From Bradyrhizobium sp. AZCC 2262 (lineage in GTDB: Bacteria; Pseudomonadota; Alphaproteobacteria; Rhizobiales; Xanthobacteraceae): a stretch of DNA of 64,000 nt. Position 1 is the first letter of the stretch; every line of letters starts with the position of its first letter. A program made the position numbers and the translations under genes. Shown here piece after piece: positions 17,593 through 24,799 of this stretch. The stretch is from contig NZ_JAZHRT010000001.1 in NCBI RefSeq assembly GCF_036924535.1, positions 5,952,001 through 6,016,000 of the forward strand, in the 5' to 3' direction. The notes under the pieces were generated by a model, which saw only the letters and a program-made list of their open reading frames with translations, was not told the origin of the DNA and searched no databases.

Positions 17593-18132
17593 CTAGCCCA
17601 AGGGATTCCAGGTCCATAAAGGACGCGCGACGCCGACGATATCGCAACGAAGGACCGGACCAAAATACCGTGAATCGAACGAAAGCGGATGCGGCTGCAG
17701 CAGGAAGAATTCGCCGTCGATGAGACGCATGCATCCTTGCCACGCCGGCAAAGCTCGTCCTTCCAGATCGGTCGCGTAGGTTTCGGCCACGACCTTGCCG
17801 TTGATGGAAACCGTCCCGGTTGGTTGCTCCGACCGGCACACTTCGTCGCCGCCGGCGGCCATCACCTGTTTGATAAGCGGCACCGCCGGCGGCAAGATTC
17901 CGCGGGCGACGATCATCAACTCGATCAGCGGCGGTGGCTGTACCACGGCGATTTCGCCGAGCGCGGGCAGCCGGCTCTCGACCAGATAAAAGCCGAGCGG
18001 CGCACTGCCGCTGGCGTTGTAGACGATCAGCGGCGTCTGTGGCGGGATAGAGGCCAAGGTCGCGACAAGGCCCACGGACACGCCCGCGAGGATCATGAGT
18101 TTCGAACGCAATGAAACACGGTTAGCTCCCAT
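17593..18132 (-). CDS. traF: TraF-like S26-family signal peptidase
   Basis: TraF-type peptidases mature the conjugative pilin (TrbC in IncP). The 179-residue protein has an N-terminal membrane anchor at about residues 11-29, then the S26 box around NASGSAPLGFYLV with the catalytic Ser (SAPLG) at about residue 44, and the box with the catalytic Lys in PLIKQVMAAGGDEVC (about residues 84-98). The C-terminal SFDSRYFGPV is the conserved box E of S26 peptidases. Its ATG overlaps the end of the small HTH gene by 11 nt. Position next to relaxase and the HTH gene matches Tn4371-type elements. Confidence 0.92.
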   Translation of the reverse strand: MGANRVSLRSKLMILAGVSVGLVATLASIPPQTPLIVYNASGSAPLGFYLVESRLPALGEIAVVQPPPLIELMIVARGILPPAVPLIKQVMAAGGDEVCRSEQPTGTVSINGKVVAETYATDLEGRALPAWQGCMRLIDGEFFLLQPHPLSFDSRYFGPVLRCDIVGVARPLWTWNPLG

Positions 18133-18340
18133 TGGAGGTCGACCTCCGCTTGCTGGCTTGCGAATAGTCGACGAGGTCTTCGATGTGGTAACGGACGTAG
18201 CGTCCGTGCTTGCGGTAGAGAGGACCGGTACCCTGCACCCGCATTTTTTCCAGGGTATTCTTGGTCAGCCGTAGCCAGGCCGCAGCCTCCGCCGTATTCA
18301 GAAAAGGCCGTTCAGGCTCTTTCTTCTCATTATCCGTCAT
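18122..18340 (-). CDS. Small helix-turn-helix protein (excisionase/AlpA-like)
   Basis: With the ATG at 18340 this is a 72-residue protein. It has the helix-turn-helix_17 pattern of AlpA/excisionase-like proteins: FLNTAEAAAWLRLTKNTLEK followed by the wing region GPLYRKHGRYVRYHIEDLVDY. Upstream in-frame sequence to 18475 is proline rich and unlike the family, so I did not use it; a GGGAG site lies 10 nt before 18340. It overlaps traF by 11 nt and is probably co-transcribed with it. Small proteins of this sort in mobile elements regulate transfer or excision genes; which of these applies cannot be told here. Confidence 0.85.
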   Translation of the reverse strand: MTDNEKKEPERPFLNTAEAAAWLRLTKNTLEKMRVQGTGPLYRKHGRYVRYHIEDLVDYSQASKRRSTSNGS

Positions 18341-18496
18341 GTCCAACGCTCTCCCTGTCCCGCGGCTCGGCAAGATGCGCGGGCGAGAGGCAGCGTCGTC
18401 AGATTGCGGCATCGGCGGGAGTGGCGAAGATGATGGCGGCCGATTTCGCCACCCCAGGCCGGCCAAGATGGTCAAACCGGCAAATATCCGGACCAG

Positions 18497-19174
18497 CTAA
18501 AAGAGCAGATCGCGGTACCCGCCCTTCATCAATTCGGTGCCCTTGGCGACCAGCCGCCTTGTGCGGTCTTTCAGGAACTGGCTCGGTCCTTGCCATTCCT
18601 CGGCTACTTTCTTCTCGCCAAAGATGGTGATGGCGATCTGCCGATAGGTCTTGCCGCGCAGGCTTTCATCGAGCGCGATCAGCGCATGATGAAGGCGTTC
18701 GTCGATGGCAAATGGCGGCCGGCTGCCCGCGGACGGAGCCTGTTCCGCAAAGCGATGAAGGCGCTTGAGCAGTTCGGTTTGGGTGTTCAGGTCTGCAAAC
18801 CCATCGATCTCGAAGACGGGCACAAAGGGATTGGTCAGGACCGCCACGTCATGGATTTCGAGGGGAATGTGGATGCCTGGTCCCTTCATCAGCACCAACG
18901 GAGCATCATCGACGCCGATCGCAGCAGTACGGCCAACAGTGAAGCTCGACAGCGTGAGCGGTGTGACATTTTCACGACGGGCCGGAGGTGCGGCCCTGAC
19001 CCGGACCACCTGTTTCAACGCGGCGACATGCCAGAAAACCGGGGCTTGCCGGGCGGCGACCGAGGGATCAGCGAAGGCGTAAAGTCCCCATCGTTCGGCG
19101 CGGGGAAAGCGCCTCCGCAGCCGCAACAGGTGGGTGCCGTCTTTCAGCGTCACATGCGGTAGGCGCCGGGGCAC
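18497..19174 (-). CDS. DUF2285-domain protein of conjugative elements (N-terminus uncertain)
   Basis: The C-terminal part (from about FAIDERLHHALIALDESLRG to ELMKGGYRDLLF) is the DUF2285 domain found in ICEs and plasmids of Proteobacteria near traF and parB genes; its function is not known, though a helix-turn-helix-like segment (YRQIAITIFG) suggests DNA binding. The coordinates use the only canonical start in this frame, GTG 19174, giving 225 residues. However, the same frame stays open upstream to 19333 and encodes WAWEFLRRNPDY, the signature of the DUF6499 domain that normally begins these proteins. So the true product is probably longer (see next entry). Confidence 0.8.
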   Translation of the reverse strand: MPRRLPHVTLKDGTHLLRLRRRFPRAERWGLYAFADPSVAARQAPVFWHVAALKQVVRVRAAPPARRENVTPLTLSSFTVGRTAAIGVDDAPLVLMKGPGIHIPLEIHDVAVLTNPFVPVFEIDGFADLNTQTELLKRLHRFAEQAPSAGSRPPFAIDERLHHALIALDESLRGKTYRQIAITIFGEKKVAEEWQGPSQFLKDRTRRLVAKGTELMKGGYRDLLF

Positions 19175-19350
19175 GGAGCTACGCCAGTCCGCGCCGTAAT
19201 CCGGATTGCGGCGCAGGAATTCCCACGCCCAGTCGCTTGGATCGTAGGACGTTGGACCGTAGGAAATGGCTGCGTCGCGCGGGAGCGCGCGCGAAGGATC
19301 GGCGATGTCGTGATTCAGGAGAAGCCCCGGCGTTCAGACAAGCGAGCCAT
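19175..19350 (-). pseudogene. N-terminal DUF6499 part of the DUF2285 gene, separated from a start codon by a probable frameshift
   Basis: Directly upstream of GTG 19174, in the same frame, the sequence encodes YDPSDWAWEFLRRNPDYGAD, the conserved DUF6499 N-terminus. No ATG, GTG or TTG exists in this frame before the stop at 19334-19336. An ATG at 19350-19348 opens a different frame (MARLSERRGFS) that stops at 19317-19315. A single-base change between about 19317 and 19336 would join the two. Either the gene is damaged, a rare start is used, or there is a sequence error. Confidence 0.55.
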
Positions 19351-19687
19351 GATCGTCGAAACAAAATGCGGCGACAGAACGGCCCCCGCGCTGACAGCGC
19401 GAGGTCTGCCCCTACGAATCTGCCGGGTTCCAGATCACAGCGAAGAAGCTGTCGTCGTCCCTGGCTGGCGACGCGGACGAGATCGACGCAGAGCTTGCGA
19501 AGTCAGAACTCGGCTGCTGCGAGCGACAGGCTCACATTGTCCTTAGTCGGGTGGGTCGGGTTCCCGATGTTGAGGCGGCAGATTTGCACAGCCGACGATC
19601 TCCGACCGGAGAAAAAAGAGAGGCCAAACCAATCTCGCGCTTAGCCCTGTGAACTTCTTGTCACGAGTTGGACAGTGCTTTCCGCGA

Positions 19688-19832
19688 GCCGGGCCGCAGG
19701 CCCGGCGAGCGGCGGGCGCGGAAACGCGCCCGCCGCCGATCCGGACAACCGGGTCGGCGGAAAATCGCAAATTTCAAGCCTCAAGACGGGCAGCCGCGCA
19801 ACCTGGCCTCCGGTTGCGCGGCCCTGCGATTT
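19688..19832. other. Cluster of four strong hairpins between the DUF932 and DUF2285 genes
   Basis: Four stem-loops follow each other: GCCGGGCC/GGCCCGGC (19688-19706, 3-nt loop); an 11-bp stem with GAAA loop (19710-19735); a 12-bp stem with one G-T pair and ACAA loop (19733-19744 with 19749-19760), which competes with the previous one for three bases; and an 11-bp stem with 8-nt loop (19793-19803 with 19812-19822). An outer pairing AAATCGCA (19762-19769) with TGCGATTT (19825-19832) encloses the last. They lie just downstream of the DUF932 stop (minus strand) without a U tract. A processing site, terminator or single-strand origin are possible roles. The rest of 19351-19838 holds nothing I recognise. 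Confidence 0.6.
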
Positions 19833-19838
19833 CGGTGG

Positions 19839-21035
19839 TCAGGTGGCGCGTTCCAGCAGGCGCTTCGCCCTGCCCTCAAGCTCAAGACGCGCGTCTTGAT
19901 GTGACTTGCCGCGGGCCAGCGCTGATATCCCCTGCACGAAATCGAACAGGCTTTCCGGCGGGCGGCCTTCCTCATGCAAGACGGTCTCGATGATTTTTGC
20001 CGTCTCCGACTTGGAGAACCCGCGCTTGCGCAGGAAGCCATCACGGTCCTCATCGCTGCGCGCCACAATCCGTTCGCGCGCGGCCTTGATACCGGCGATG
20101 AATGGCGCCGGTGACGAATCGGTAAAGCGCGTCAGCGCGGGAGCGGCCTCATGCGCAAAGCGCTGGGCGGCAAATTTGGAATGCCGGATCGTAATTTCCT
20201 CGAAATTCTCGACGCCCCACAGATTGCGGTTCATGCACACCGCTCGCAGATAAAACGAGGCGATCCCCAGCGTTCTCGAACCGACCTCGCTATTCCAACA
20301 ATAGAACCCCCGGAAGTACAGATCCGGCGATCCATCCGGCAAACGTCCCGCCTCGATGGGATTGACATCGTCAACCAGAAACAGGAACACGTCGCGGTCG
20401 CTGGCGTAAAGCGTCGTGGTGTCCTTGGTGATGTCCACAAATGGATTATGCGTCATGCTGTTCCAATCGAGCACGCCCGGCACCTTCCACCGCGTATCTC
20501 CAGTCCCGTTGCCTGCGATTTTCATGACCGCTGCGACAAGTTCGTGATCCCAGATACGCCCGTAGTCCGGCCCAGTGACCGCGCGAAGTTCGACGCGACC
20601 GTCATCGGCCTCCAGTGTTTTCATCAACTCGGCGCGGTGTGACAGCAAGCCATGTTGCAGATTGATCCCGGCCAGCGGCGCGGGAAGCTGCCGCATATAG
20701 GATGACGGCGCGCCAACAAGACTGCACAACTGCCCAAAGCTCCAATGCGTCGGCACGACCGGTTCGTCACGTCCCGGCACGATCAGGGCCAGCCGCTCGG
20801 CGTTGTCGCGGCTCACCTCCACCTTTACGGCACGGCTCTCCACGGTGCGGGCCTGCGCGCGCTCGGCGCGGCCGCGGACAGCATCGTATAAGTCAGTCAG
20901 GTTCAGATATCTCTCATCGTCCGGCCGTGAAAACCATTCCGACGACACGCGGCCAACGCGCTCGCCGCGCGATATATCCACGCGAAAGCCGCCGGAAACA
21001 GGCTGCTCGTTCTGGGGCAGGGTTATCATCGTCAT
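19839..21035 (-). CDS. DUF932-domain protein (plasmid/phage-like)
   Basis: The protein (398 residues from ATG 21035, preceded by a GGAGA site 7 nt upstream) belongs to DUF932, a family common on conjugative plasmids, ICEs and phages. Recognisable stretches include THWSFGQLCSLVGAPSSYMR in the N-terminal third, NSMTHNPFVDIT in the middle, and ASFYLRAVCMNRNLWG, which is highly conserved. Function is not established; family members have been suggested to act in DNA replication or anti-restriction, but I cannot judge this here. The reading frame extends upstream to 21146 through the structured leader, which I regard as untranslated. Confidence 0.87.
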   Translation of the reverse strand: MTMITLPQNEQPVSGGFRVDISRGERVGRVSSEWFSRPDDERYLNLTDLYDAVRGRAERAQARTVESRAVKVEVSRDNAERLALIVPGRDEPVVPTHWSFGQLCSLVGAPSSYMRQLPAPLAGINLQHGLLSHRAELMKTLEADDGRVELRAVTGPDYGRIWDHELVAAVMKIAGNGTGDTRWKVPGVLDWNSMTHNPFVDITKDTTTLYASDRDVFLFLVDDVNPIEAGRLPDGSPDLYFRGFYCWNSEVGSRTLGIASFYLRAVCMNRNLWGVENFEEITIRHSKFAAQRFAHEAAPALTRFTDSSPAPFIAGIKAARERIVARSDEDRDGFLRKRGFSKSETAKIIETVLHEEGRPPESLFDFVQGISALARGKSHQDARLELEGRAKRLLERAT

Positions 21036-21057
21036 CGCTCGTTCTCCTTCTGGTGCT

Positions 21058-21301
21058 GGGTTAAAGCGCAGCGCTGCGCTGCAACCCTGCCCGTCGGCGA
21101 GACCGGGGTAGCAAGGGCAAGGGCGGCCGGAGTGGAGGGGGATCACCCGCCCAAGGGGGCGCGCGACGCGCGCGTCTGCACGCGCTTGGCGCTCATGTCT
21201 TCATGAATATTGTGCGACAGCGCGGAAGACCGGGGAGACCACTCCGGCCGGCGCCGGCTTCGGCGCTTCACCCTTGCGCGCGCGAGGGCGGAGCCCTTAG
21301 C
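21058..21301 (-). ncRNA. Structured leader element, copy A (upstream of DUF932 gene)
   Basis: This stretch precedes the DUF932 gene and matches 24570-24797 upstream of the parB-like gene. Two blocks are nearly identical (21085-21148 and 21223-21301), including the palindromic segment AGGGCGGAGCCCT. Between conserved blocks the hairpins differ in sequence but keep pairing: GCGCCG/CGGCGC at 21251-21266 here against GTCCCGGA/TCCGGGAC in copy B, and GGGTT/AACCC (21058-21062 with 21083-21087) enclosing the palindrome GCGCAGCGCTGCGC against GGGTGCAG/CTGCACCC in copy B. The conserved block ends 50 nt from the start codon in both copies. I do not recognise a known riboswitch. A cis-acting RNA or repeated protein-binding region is likely. 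Confidence 0.6.
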
Positions 21302-21373
21302 GTTTCTGCGTGAACAAGGGGGCCGAAGGTCCTTGCACTCTTTCTTCCGTTCCGTTGCGACCATGAGCGCAGC

Positions 21374-21400
21374 AAAAACCCCGCCTCCGAAGAGGCGGGG
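21374..21400 (-). terminator. Rho-independent terminator of the DUF736 gene
   Basis: Read on the minus strand this is a perfect 9-bp stem (CCCCGCCTC with GAGGCGGGG) closed by a TTCG loop and followed by TTTTT. It begins 18 nt after the DUF736 stop codon. Confidence 0.9.
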
Positions 21401-21418
21401 TGCGTCGATCCGGTTGGA

Positions 21419-21730
21419 TCAGTCGCCGTTGCGGCGGGACCAGATCAGCGTGAAGCTGTCGTCGCCCTCACCCTTCACCAGCGAGGCGTAGATCGGGGCC
21501 GGGAAGCTCGGATCGTCGAGTTTGACTGAGAGGTATTCGCGTTCGGTCTCCCGCGCGGTCTTCTTCCAGGCGGCGCCGAACTCGGTGGCGCCGGCGAAAA
21601 TGCGATAGTCGGGCGCCTTGTCGTTGTCCTTCTCGGTCGCAACGAACTTGGCCTTGACGTTGAGCGTGAGCGTCTTGACCGAGCCGGTGTAGCCGTTGTC
21701 CGCTGCGGTAAAGGTTCCGATGGTAGCCAT
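21419..21730 (-). CDS. DUF736-family protein
   Basis: This 103-residue protein begins [20 protein letters not shown] and ends [11 protein letters not shown], which is the DUF736 family found on plasmids and ICEs of Alphaproteobacteria and Xanthomonadales. The fold is predicted to be a small beta-rich domain and no function is known to me. The ATG at 21730 has a GGAG site (cagacggagaccaccATG) and the gene ends in a strong terminator, so it is probably a single-gene transcript. A diverged 3' fragment of a second copy lies in opposite orientation at 22219-22298. Confidence 0.88.
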   Translation of the reverse strand: MATIGTFTAADNGYTGSVKTLTLNVKAKFVATEKDNDKAPDYRIFAGATEFGAAWKKTARETEREYLSVKLDDPSFPAPIYASLVKGEGDDSFTLIWSRRNGD

Positions 21731-22000
21731 GGTGGTCTCCGTCTGTTGTCGGGCCGCGACCATCGCGGCCTCGATGGCGGTCCTTGGCCCGGGGAGCGAT
21801 CGGCCCGCAGCCGTCAGGCCCGCAGCACAGCGGAGGACGGCGTCAGACGGCTTTTTTGCCTCACGAGGAATGCCGCCACTTCGCGGCAGGGGAAAAAAGC
21901 CGGCGTAGCCGTTGCGGGAAGGCGATCGAGGCGAAGCCGTCCCTCGGGCCTGATCCGTCCATTCGAGGTCGCGTGAGGAGTACGCCCATCAAACAGACTG

Positions 22001-22249
22001 ATGGAGACCACCATGAATGCCATCACCGTCCCCGCCCAAGGACAAGGGTTTCACTGGGCAAAGACGCGCGTCTGCGAACCAGTGAAGGCGACGGCGCGAC
22101 CCTGGCCAACGATGGCGCACGATTCGCATCACGCGCGCACTCGGTTTCGCGCGCCCCCTGATACAAGACCCCGCGGAGTCCGGCTCACGATCTTGATGTC
22201 ACAGAGAGCCGATAGTCCGCCCCGACGACGCCTCGCTGGTGAAGGATGA
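22001..22249 (+). CDS. Small reading frame with a DUF736-like ribosome-binding leader (doubtful)
   Basis: A plus-strand frame opens with ATGGAGACCACCATG; the sequence before the second ATG (22013) closely resembles the leader of the DUF736 gene (ggagaccaccATG). The product from the second ATG begins NAITVPAQGQGFHWAKTRVC and becomes Arg/Pro rich, with no family I recognise. Its 3' part runs out of frame through the DUF736 remnant. It may be a real short gene whose 3' end was replaced, or a relic. The remaining sequence from 21731 to 22000 has only a weak hairpin near 21851-21866. Confidence 0.3.
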   Translation: METTMNAITVPAQGQGFHWAKTRVCEPVKATARPWPTMAHDSHHARTRFRAPPDTRPRGVRLTILMSQRADSPPRRRLAGEG

Positions 22250-22298
22250 CAGCGACGACAGCTTTACGCTGATCTGGTCCCGTCGCAACGGCAACTGA
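22219..22298 (+). pseudogene. Inverted 3' remnant of a second DUF736 gene
   Basis: On the plus strand these bases encode [20 protein letters not shown] followed by NGN and a stop, almost the same as the end of the DUF736 protein on the minus strand at 21419 ([19 protein letters not shown]). Similarity continues for about 20 nt past the stop. No start or N-terminal part is present upstream, so this is a truncated copy in inverted orientation. Confidence 0.75.
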
Positions 22299-22500
22299 TC
22301 CACCCGGTTCGCTGCAACGTGCCATCCTTTGGGCGGGCTCTGAGGCGCTGACCACAACGCGCCCTGCTCCACCGGTCCCAATCTAACAAGCGTCTCGCTT
22401 TCGCTGGACAGTGCGCCCGGTCGACGGCGTGAGTACCCTTGAGATTGGCCGCGCGCCCGACGGCGCGCGGTCAAAAATTTCGACTGTTCCACGGTGACAA

Positions 22501-22526
22501 GCCGGGACCGCATTGACGGTCCCGGC
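22501..22526 (-). terminator. Stem-loop after the parB-like gene (probable terminator)
   Basis: A perfect 10-bp stem (GCCGGGACCG with CGGTCCCGGC, 6-nt loop) lies 9 nt after the stop of the ParB-family gene. On the minus strand it is followed by TTGT, a weak U tract, so termination may be partial. A second 9-bp stem CCGCGCGCC/GGCGCGCGG with CGAC loop lies further on at about 22449-22470. Confidence 0.6.
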
Positions 22527-22534
22527 CATGCCGA

Positions 22535-24547
22535 TCACTCGGCCGCGTCAGCATAAACGCTGGCATGCGCTTCCGTACCAGCATCCATCGGCGCTTGCTT
22601 GACGCGCTCTTCCATGGTTTTCGGTGTCCGCATCAGCGCGGGCAGCCAATCCGTCGCGGCCAGCAGTTGCTCGGCGGCTTCCGCCATATCCGGCTTCTTC
22701 ATATCCACCATACGTTCGGCCGCTTCGTGACTGATGCCTTCCCGCACCGCCTCCAGGATGCGCGCCTTCGTAATCCGCCCGAAATAAGCCCGCGCGGTCG
22801 GCCGCCAGTACCCGGTCATATCGAGCGAGACGGCTTCCGCCAATTGGTCGGCTGTGGCCTGGGCCCGTGGTTTCCGCTCCCAAGGCAACTTGACCGCGTT
22901 GACCGTCAGGGCAACGCAATGCGCGAACAAGGCCATGCGGCTGTCGTGATCGAGTTCGGCCACAAAGGACCAAAGCCCGGTCACGTCCCGGGGCATCTGC
23001 CTCGCCCAATTGGCATGTCGATCCGCCCAAGCCTTACCGGTCGGGGCGTCCTCGATCCCGTCCGCATGCCCTGCCAAATCGGTCTTGACCGGCTGGATGC
23101 CGACAACATGCACGTCCGCGCCAATATAGAAGATTTGGGCGGCGAGCGCATGTGTGGCGGCTACGATGGCTGTTTCGGGCTGTTCGCTCAAATTGAGCCT
23201 GAGCCCCAAGGTGCGATGGGCGGTGAGATCACGAACAAGGATATCCGACAGAAGACTGTCGTTTTCTTCCTCGCCCGTCTCCCCATCCTCCGCTGACCGG
23301 CCGTCACCACTCTCCGCGTCGGGGCGCTCCGAAGCATCGCCCGCAAGCTCGGATTCGGGTTGGGGCTTTTCATCTTCCGTTCGGATGAAGCCGCGTTCGA
23401 TCCGGACGGTGCCATCATGGTTGAGGATGATGAATGCTCCGCCCCGCGCAATGTAGTCAGGGTCATAGGCCTGTCGTCTGGCTTCCAGACGTTCGATTTC
23501 TGCCTCAAGCTCGCCAAACCGCGCGTCCACTTCGTCAGCAAGTTCCTCGTCCGTCTCGTGCCGCTCGGTCAGACTGTTGAATTCGGTCTGCGCAGCATCA
23601 AGGGCGGCCTGATCTTCCGCCGAAAGCTCCACCGGATGCGGGTACGTCCGGCGCAGACCATGGGCGTGCGGAAAGTCGAGATGGGCTTGGGTCCATTTCC
23701 AACCCTCGGCCTCCCGGAGGGTATCTGCCACGCGCCCGAGTTTTCCGGTCACCAACAGCTCGAGCAGCGCCACATCCTCGAAGTAGCCGCCGCCATCCTC
23801 CGTAAAGAGGTCTCGCAGGATCGTACCACCCGCCTCGGTATAGGGCTCTACGCCGACGAAGATCGCGCGGCGATCCGTGGCGGCGACGTTGGTTTCCATG
23901 AGCAGGCGGCGGATGGTGCTGGCGTCCCGGTTATAGGACAGCCGTTCAAAGGCGGCTTCCTGCCGGGCATGCTCCTCGGTGATCGCAAAGGCCATCAGCT
24001 GGTCGAGCGCCAGTTCACCGTTACGATAATTCTCCATCAGCTTGGGGGAAACCGCGCCCAACCGCAGGCGCTGCCGCACCACATGCGGCGTCACGCCGAA
24101 CCGGGCGGCGATTTCCTCCGCGCCGAAACCGCGTTCCTCGGCCAGCTTTTTGAACGCCTCGAACTGGTCGGCGGGATGCATGTTCTCGCGGGTGACGTTC
24201 TCATCGAGGCTGATTTCGTGGGGATCATTCGCAGTGTCGATGATGCAGCGGATCGGTTCGGTCTTCTTGATCTCCTTGCGCTTGACACGGAGAAGCTGCG
24301 CCAGCCTGCGGCCTTCGCCGATGGTGACGAAATAGAACCCAGTGGCCGCGCCATCGGTATCCAGTTCCGGCTCGACGACAAGATTTTGCAGGATGCCTTT
24401 GGCGCCGATGCTGGCCGCATAGGCCTCAATCGACGCCTCGCTGTGCGGCGTCTTGCGGGCGTTCTTGGGGGATTTCTTGAGCTTGTTGAGCGGAATGAAG
24501 TTCTCGGTCCCGCTCGCCGCGACGATTTCAACGTTCTTGGCAGTCAT
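22535..24547 (-). CDS. Long ParB/RepB/Spo0J-family protein
   Basis: The 670-residue product begins with a ParB N-terminal (nuclease-like) domain: FIPLNKLKKSPKNARKT, then GILQNLVVEPE, ISLDENVTRENMHPADQFEA, followed by a helix-turn-helix region AAEIAARFGVTPHVVRQRLR-like (here AEEIAARFGVTPHVVRQRLR) at about residues 150-170. The long C-terminal part contains an acidic, coiled-coil-like stretch (about 340-380) and conserved plasmid-type sequence of unknown role. These long ParB-like proteins are typical of ICEs and plasmids of Rhizobiales and Sphingomonads and are usually not paired with a parA; none is visible here. ATG 24547 has an AAGGAG site 8 nt upstream. The frame extends to 24802 through the structured leader, which is not likely translated. 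Confidence 0.88.
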   Translation of the reverse strand: MTAKNVEIVAASGTENFIPLNKLKKSPKNARKTPHSEASIEAYAASIGAKGILQNLVVEPELDTDGAATGFYFVTIGEGRRLAQLLRVKRKEIKKTEPIRCIIDTANDPHEISLDENVTRENMHPADQFEAFKKLAEERGFGAEEIAARFGVTPHVVRQRLRLGAVSPKLMENYRNGELALDQLMAFAITEEHARQEAAFERLSYNRDASTIRRLLMETNVAATDRRAIFVGVEPYTEAGGTILRDLFTEDGGGYFEDVALLELLVTGKLGRVADTLREAEGWKWTQAHLDFPHAHGLRRTYPHPVELSAEDQAALDAAQTEFNSLTERHETDEELADEVDARFGELEAEIERLEARRQAYDPDYIARGGAFIILNHDGTVRIERGFIRTEDEKPQPESELAGDASERPDAESGDGRSAEDGETGEEENDSLLSDILVRDLTAHRTLGLRLNLSEQPETAIVAATHALAAQIFYIGADVHVVGIQPVKTDLAGHADGIEDAPTGKAWADRHANWARQMPRDVTGLWSFVAELDHDSRMALFAHCVALTVNAVKLPWERKPRAQATADQLAEAVSLDMTGYWRPTARAYFGRITKARILEAVREGISHEAAERMVDMKKPDMAEAAEQLLAATDWLPALMRTPKTMEERVKQAPMDAGTEAHASVYADAAE

Positions 24548-24569
24548 GATCAATCTCCTTTTAGGGCGT

Positions 24570-24797
24570 GGGTGCAGAGCGCACCTCGCGCCTGCACCCC
24601 TGCCCGTCGGCGAGACCGGGGGTAGCAAGGGCAAGGGCGGCCGGGGCGGAGGGGGATCACCCGGCCTGCACAAGCGGATTCCGCGAGTGGCAGTTATCGG
24701 TCTTGAAGTCCGCGCGGAAGGTCGGGGAGACCGCCCCGGCCGGTCCCGGATCTTCCGGGACTTCACCCTTGCCCGCGCGAGGGCGGAGCCCTTAGCC
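24570..24797 (-). ncRNA. Structured leader element, copy B (upstream of parB-like gene)
   Basis: This is the second copy of the element described at 21058-21301. Conserved blocks are 24597-24662 and 24714-24797. The variable hairpin is GTCCCGGA/TCCGGGAC at 24743-24761 with a 3-nt loop, where copy A has an unrelated but also self-complementary sequence. The hairpin next to the ribosome site is GGGTGCAG (24570-24577) with CTGCACCC (24592-24599). The distance from conserved block to start codon is 50 nt, as in copy A. Paired change on both sides of two stems is what selection on RNA structure would leave. Confidence 0.6.
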
Positions 24798-24799
24798 CC

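Noticed and set aside
22441..22475. Hairpin CCGCGCGCC/GGCGCGCGG near 22449-22470 as a terminator for a plus-strand gene
   Set aside because: It is followed by AAAAA rather than T on the plus strand and no intact plus-strand gene precedes it; on the minus strand it may only back up the parB terminator.
23360..24625. A 421-codon plus-strand frame opposite the parB-like gene
   Set aside because: It is a mirror of GC-rich codon usage in the ParB-family gene; its product has no recognisable domain, while the minus strand gives a clear ParB N-terminus with a strong ribosome site.
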